Shown piece after piece: positions 8,587-10,247 of a stretch of DNA of 10,247 nucleotides. The stretch lies in the NCBI GenBank assembly GCA_902475475.1, contig CABRZY010000052.1, positions 1 to 10,247 on the forward strand. The letters run 5' to 3'. The stretch comes from an uncultured Collinsella sp. (lineage in GTDB: Bacteria; Actinomycetota; Coriobacteriia; Coriobacteriales; Coriobacteriaceae). The position numbers and the translations under genes were made by a program. Numbering within the stretch: position 1 is the stretch's first letter; the number at the start of each line of letters is the position of its first letter. The notes beneath the pieces were generated by a model. That model worked only from the letters and a program-made list of their open reading frames with translations. It was not told the DNA's origin and ran no database searches.

Positions 8587-10026
8587 TTAGTTCTCCTCGG
8601 TCTCGGTCGCGGCGGTCTCGGCAAAATTCCAGCCAGCGAGACGGTCCTTGGCGGTATCGATGTCCAGATAGTTCTCCTCGCCGTCCATGAGTCGCGTAAA
8701 GGCGGTAAAGAGATAGTGAGCATCGGTGGGGCCAGGTGAGGCCTCGGGATGGTACTGGACCGAGAAGCACGGCGCATCGAGCAGCTGAATGCCCTCGGCG
8801 GTGCCGTCATTGAGATTCACATGCGTCAAGCGAATGCGGCCAAAGCGCTCGTTCATCACGACCGGCGCGATACCGCGGCGCACCCAGACGCGCAGATCTC
8901 CATCGGCCGCATGCTCGGTCTCGCCGCCGGAAAGCTCGGGGACAAGCTTGCCCAAGCTGGGGAACAGCAGGCCAAAGCCATGGTTTTGCGCGGTGATCTC
9001 CACACGGCGGCTTACCAGGTTCATAACCGGCTGGTTGCCACCGCGGTGACCGAACTTAAGCTTTTCCATCTGGGCGCCGCATGCCAAGCTGATCATCTGG
9101 TGACCGAGGCAAATACCAAAGACCGGCACCTTGCCGATCAGCTGCTGCACCTGCTCGTAGGTCTCCACCACGGCGTCGGGGTCGCCGGGGCCGTTGGACA
9201 AAAAGACACCATCGGGATTCATGTCGAGCACCTGCTGAGCGGGCGTATCCCACGGCACGACGGTGAGGTCGCAGCCGGCACGGACCAGGCCCTCCAGGAT
9301 GCCGCGCTTGACACCGCAGTCGTAGGCAACCACTTTGTGGCGGGCAGGAGCGGCAGGGGCAAGCGCAAAGTCATGCGTAGCGGGCAGGTCGCTCGCAGCA
9401 AAGGCATGGGGCTCAGGGCAGCTCACGGTCTTGACCAGGTTCTCGCCGACCAGCGTGGGCGCGGCGGACAGGCACTCAGCAAGCTCGTCGACGTCGAAGA
9501 TCTCCGTCGAGATTATGCCCATCTTGGAACCGTTGTCGCGCAGGTGGCGCACGAGAGCGCGGGTGTCGACGCCCTCGATAGCGACGATGCCGTGTGCACG
9601 CAGGTACTCCGGCACGCTGACAGTCGAGCGCCAGTTAGAAGGCGTGGCGCACATGTCGCGGACGACCATGCCACGCATGGCGGGAGCGCTCGCGGAGCGA
9701 GCGGTATCGCCGGGGAAGGCCGACTGGACGTCGGTCTCGTCGATACCGTAATTGCCGATCTGTGGATAGGTCATGGTTACGATTTGGCCGGCATAACTCG
9801 GGTCGGTCATGACCTCAAAGTAGCCCTCGAGCGAGGTGTTGAAGCAGACTTCGCCGGTCGCGGTGCCCTCGGCGCCGCATGCACGTCCATAAAAAATGGT
9901 CCCATCCTCAAGATACAGGATGCAGGGACCACAGGTGCCCTTGCTGGTTTTGGCCAGCATACGCTGGCAAAGCTCGCTGGGCGCGAAGGTGCGGGCGGCA
10001 GCGCCCGCGGTATGGTTGTTCGCCAT
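8587..10026 (-). CDS. carA: Carbamoyl phosphate synthase small (glutaminase) subunit CarA
   Basis: CarA hydrolyses glutamine and channels ammonia to CarB. This 479-residue protein is long for the family (about 360-390). The N-terminal CPSase domain (about 36-200) has YLEDGTIFYGRACGA, GEVCFNTSLEGYFEVMTDPSYAGQIVTMTYPQIGNYG and IEGVDTRALVRHLRDNGSKMG. The class I glutaminase domain has VVAYDCGVKRGIL (232-244), LSNGPGDP (276-283), the nucleophile Cys306 in FGICLGHQ, KFGHRGGNQPV, TAQNHGF (345-351), and His426 and Glu428 in YHPEASPGP. Three features explain the length: an N-terminal extension of about 34 residues, an insertion of about 36 residues between NHGF and THVNLNDGT (within 352-400), and a C-terminal tail of about 30 residues. 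The start ATG at 10026 has AAGGAG 4 nt upstream, and that site is part of a PyrR-type hairpin. Confidence 0.97.
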   Translation of the reverse strand: MANNHTAGAAARTFAPSELCQRMLAKTSKGTCGPCILYLEDGTIFYGRACGAEGTATGEVCFNTSLEGYFEVMTDPSYAGQIVTMTYPQIGNYGIDETDVQSAFPGDTARSASAPAMRGMVVRDMCATPSNWRSTVSVPEYLRAHGIVAIEGVDTRALVRHLRDNGSKMGIISTEIFDVDELAECLSAAPTLVGENLVKTVSCPEPHAFAASDLPATHDFALAPAAPARHKVVAYDCGVKRGILEGLVRAGCDLTVVPWDTPAQQVLDMNPDGVFLSNGPGDPDAVVETYEQVQQLIGKVPVFGICLGHQMISLACGAQMEKLKFGHRGGNQPVMNLVSRRVEITAQNHGFGLLFPSLGKLVPELSGGETEHAADGDLRVWVRRGIAPVVMNERFGRIRLTHVNLNDGTAEGIQLLDAPCFSVQYHPEASPGPTDAHYLFTAFTRLMDGEENYLDIDTAKDRLAGWNFAETAATETEEN

Positions 10027-10032
10027 AGTTCT

Positions 10033-10063
10033 CCTTCCCGGTCTCACAGGACCGGCTTAAAGG
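10033..10063 (-). promoter_or_regulatory. PyrR-binding RNA hairpin over the carA ribosome site
   Basis: The minus-strand RNA has an upper stem CCGGUC/GACCGG (10050-10055 with 10038-10043) closing the six-base loop CUGUGA. The Bacillus-type PyrR binding loop has the core UCCNGNGAG and a CNGNGA hexaloop, and both match exactly here. A lower stem CCUU/AAGG (10060-10063 with 10033-10036), separated by an asymmetric internal loop (UAAG against G), completes the expected shape. Its 3' strand AAGG is part of the carA Shine-Dalgarno sequence AAGGAG. By analogy with mycobacterial pyr leaders, PyrR bound with UMP would hide the ribosome site and repress translation. No pyrR gene is in the window. Confidence 0.8.
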
Positions 10064-10084
10064 TGTGTAGTTAGGCCTCGCGGT

Positions 10085-10090
10085 ATTGTA
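10085..10090 (-). promoter_or_regulatory. Candidate -10 box for carAB
   Basis: The minus strand reads TACAAT, which would start RNA near 10078 and give a leader of about 50 nt whose main content is the PyrR hairpin. No clear -35 is found 16-18 nt upstream (ACGCCA or similar). The region further upstream (10100-10170) is strikingly AT-rich and could contain other starts, for example the CATAAT in the minus strand near 10145. Confidence 0.3.
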
Positions 10091-10186
10091 ACCGTAAGCA
10101 TGCCTCATGGCGTTAATTTCATCGAAATGTTTATGAAATGATAATTATGACTTTCTATGCATAATGATTTTTCTGGGACGGGGATT

Positions 10187-10206
10187 AAAAAAGGCTCTGT
10201 TAGACC
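10187..10206 (-). terminator. Possible weak terminator of a gene beyond the right edge
   Basis: On the minus strand GGTCT, loop AAC, AGAGCC forms a short stem with one bulged G, followed by six T. It could end a minus-strand gene lying to the right of the window, or be part of a larger leader fold, because GACGGGG/CCCCGTC arms (10222-10228 and 10177-10183) enclose it. The stem is short, hence low confidence. Confidence 0.3.
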
Positions 10207-10247
10207 AGGATTGACATTCCGCCCCGTCATCTTCTTGCGATTGCACA

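Noticed and set aside
8749..10074. A 441-residue plus-strand open frame opposite carA
   Set aside because: It is an antisense shadow of carA with no recognisable motif.
10125..10165. AT-rich GATAAT/ATTATG motifs suggesting a Fur-type operator before carA
   Set aside because: Only a partial match to the 19-bp consensus, and AT-rich promoter DNA gives such matches readily.
10211..10216. TTGACA on the plus strand as a -35 box
   Set aside because: No -10 box appears 16-18 nt downstream within the window and no plus-strand gene is visible.

Overview
The window reads as chromosomal DNA from a high-GC Gram-positive bacterium, most likely a Coriobacteriia member such as Collinsella. This is inferred from the GC-rich coding style, strong AGGAG-type ribosome sites, a class B sortase, a PyrR-type RNA site placed at a ribosome binding site, and the overall look of the proteins. 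No rRNA or marker gene is present to prove it. There are no transposases, phage genes, CRISPR arrays or tRNAs.

Layout, left to right: (1) purF on the minus strand, cut by the left edge inside its PRPP-binding motif. (2) A divergent promoter region with perfect TATAAT boxes on both strands. (3) A plus-strand gene for a 409-residue membrane protein whose second half matches the 'putative ABC transporter type IV / CmpB' family. (4) A bidirectional terminator between convergent genes. (5) A minus-strand cluster in transcription order purE, class B sortase, and a small MoaE-like protein. (6) A 426-bp gene-free gap holding three long, nearly perfect inverted repeats. (7) The carA-carB pair on the minus strand, genes one base apart. 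(8) An AT-rich 221-bp region upstream of carA, with a PyrR-binding hairpin overlapping the carA ribosome site.

Functionally, most of the window is nucleotide synthesis. PurF makes phosphoribosylamine and PurE carries out the AIR carboxylation step, both in IMP synthesis. CarAB makes carbamoyl phosphate for pyrimidines and arginine. The PyrR-like hairpin suggests that carAB translation is turned down when UMP is plentiful. The sortase and the MoaE-like gene appear to ride downstream of purE in one transcript that ends at the bidirectional terminator.

Nothing here is clearly a new multi-gene system. The points most worth a second look are the three intergenic inverted repeats, the PyrR site, an insertion of about 36 residues in the CarA glutaminase domain, a MoaE homologue lacking one expected catalytic lysine, and an insertion in PurF.
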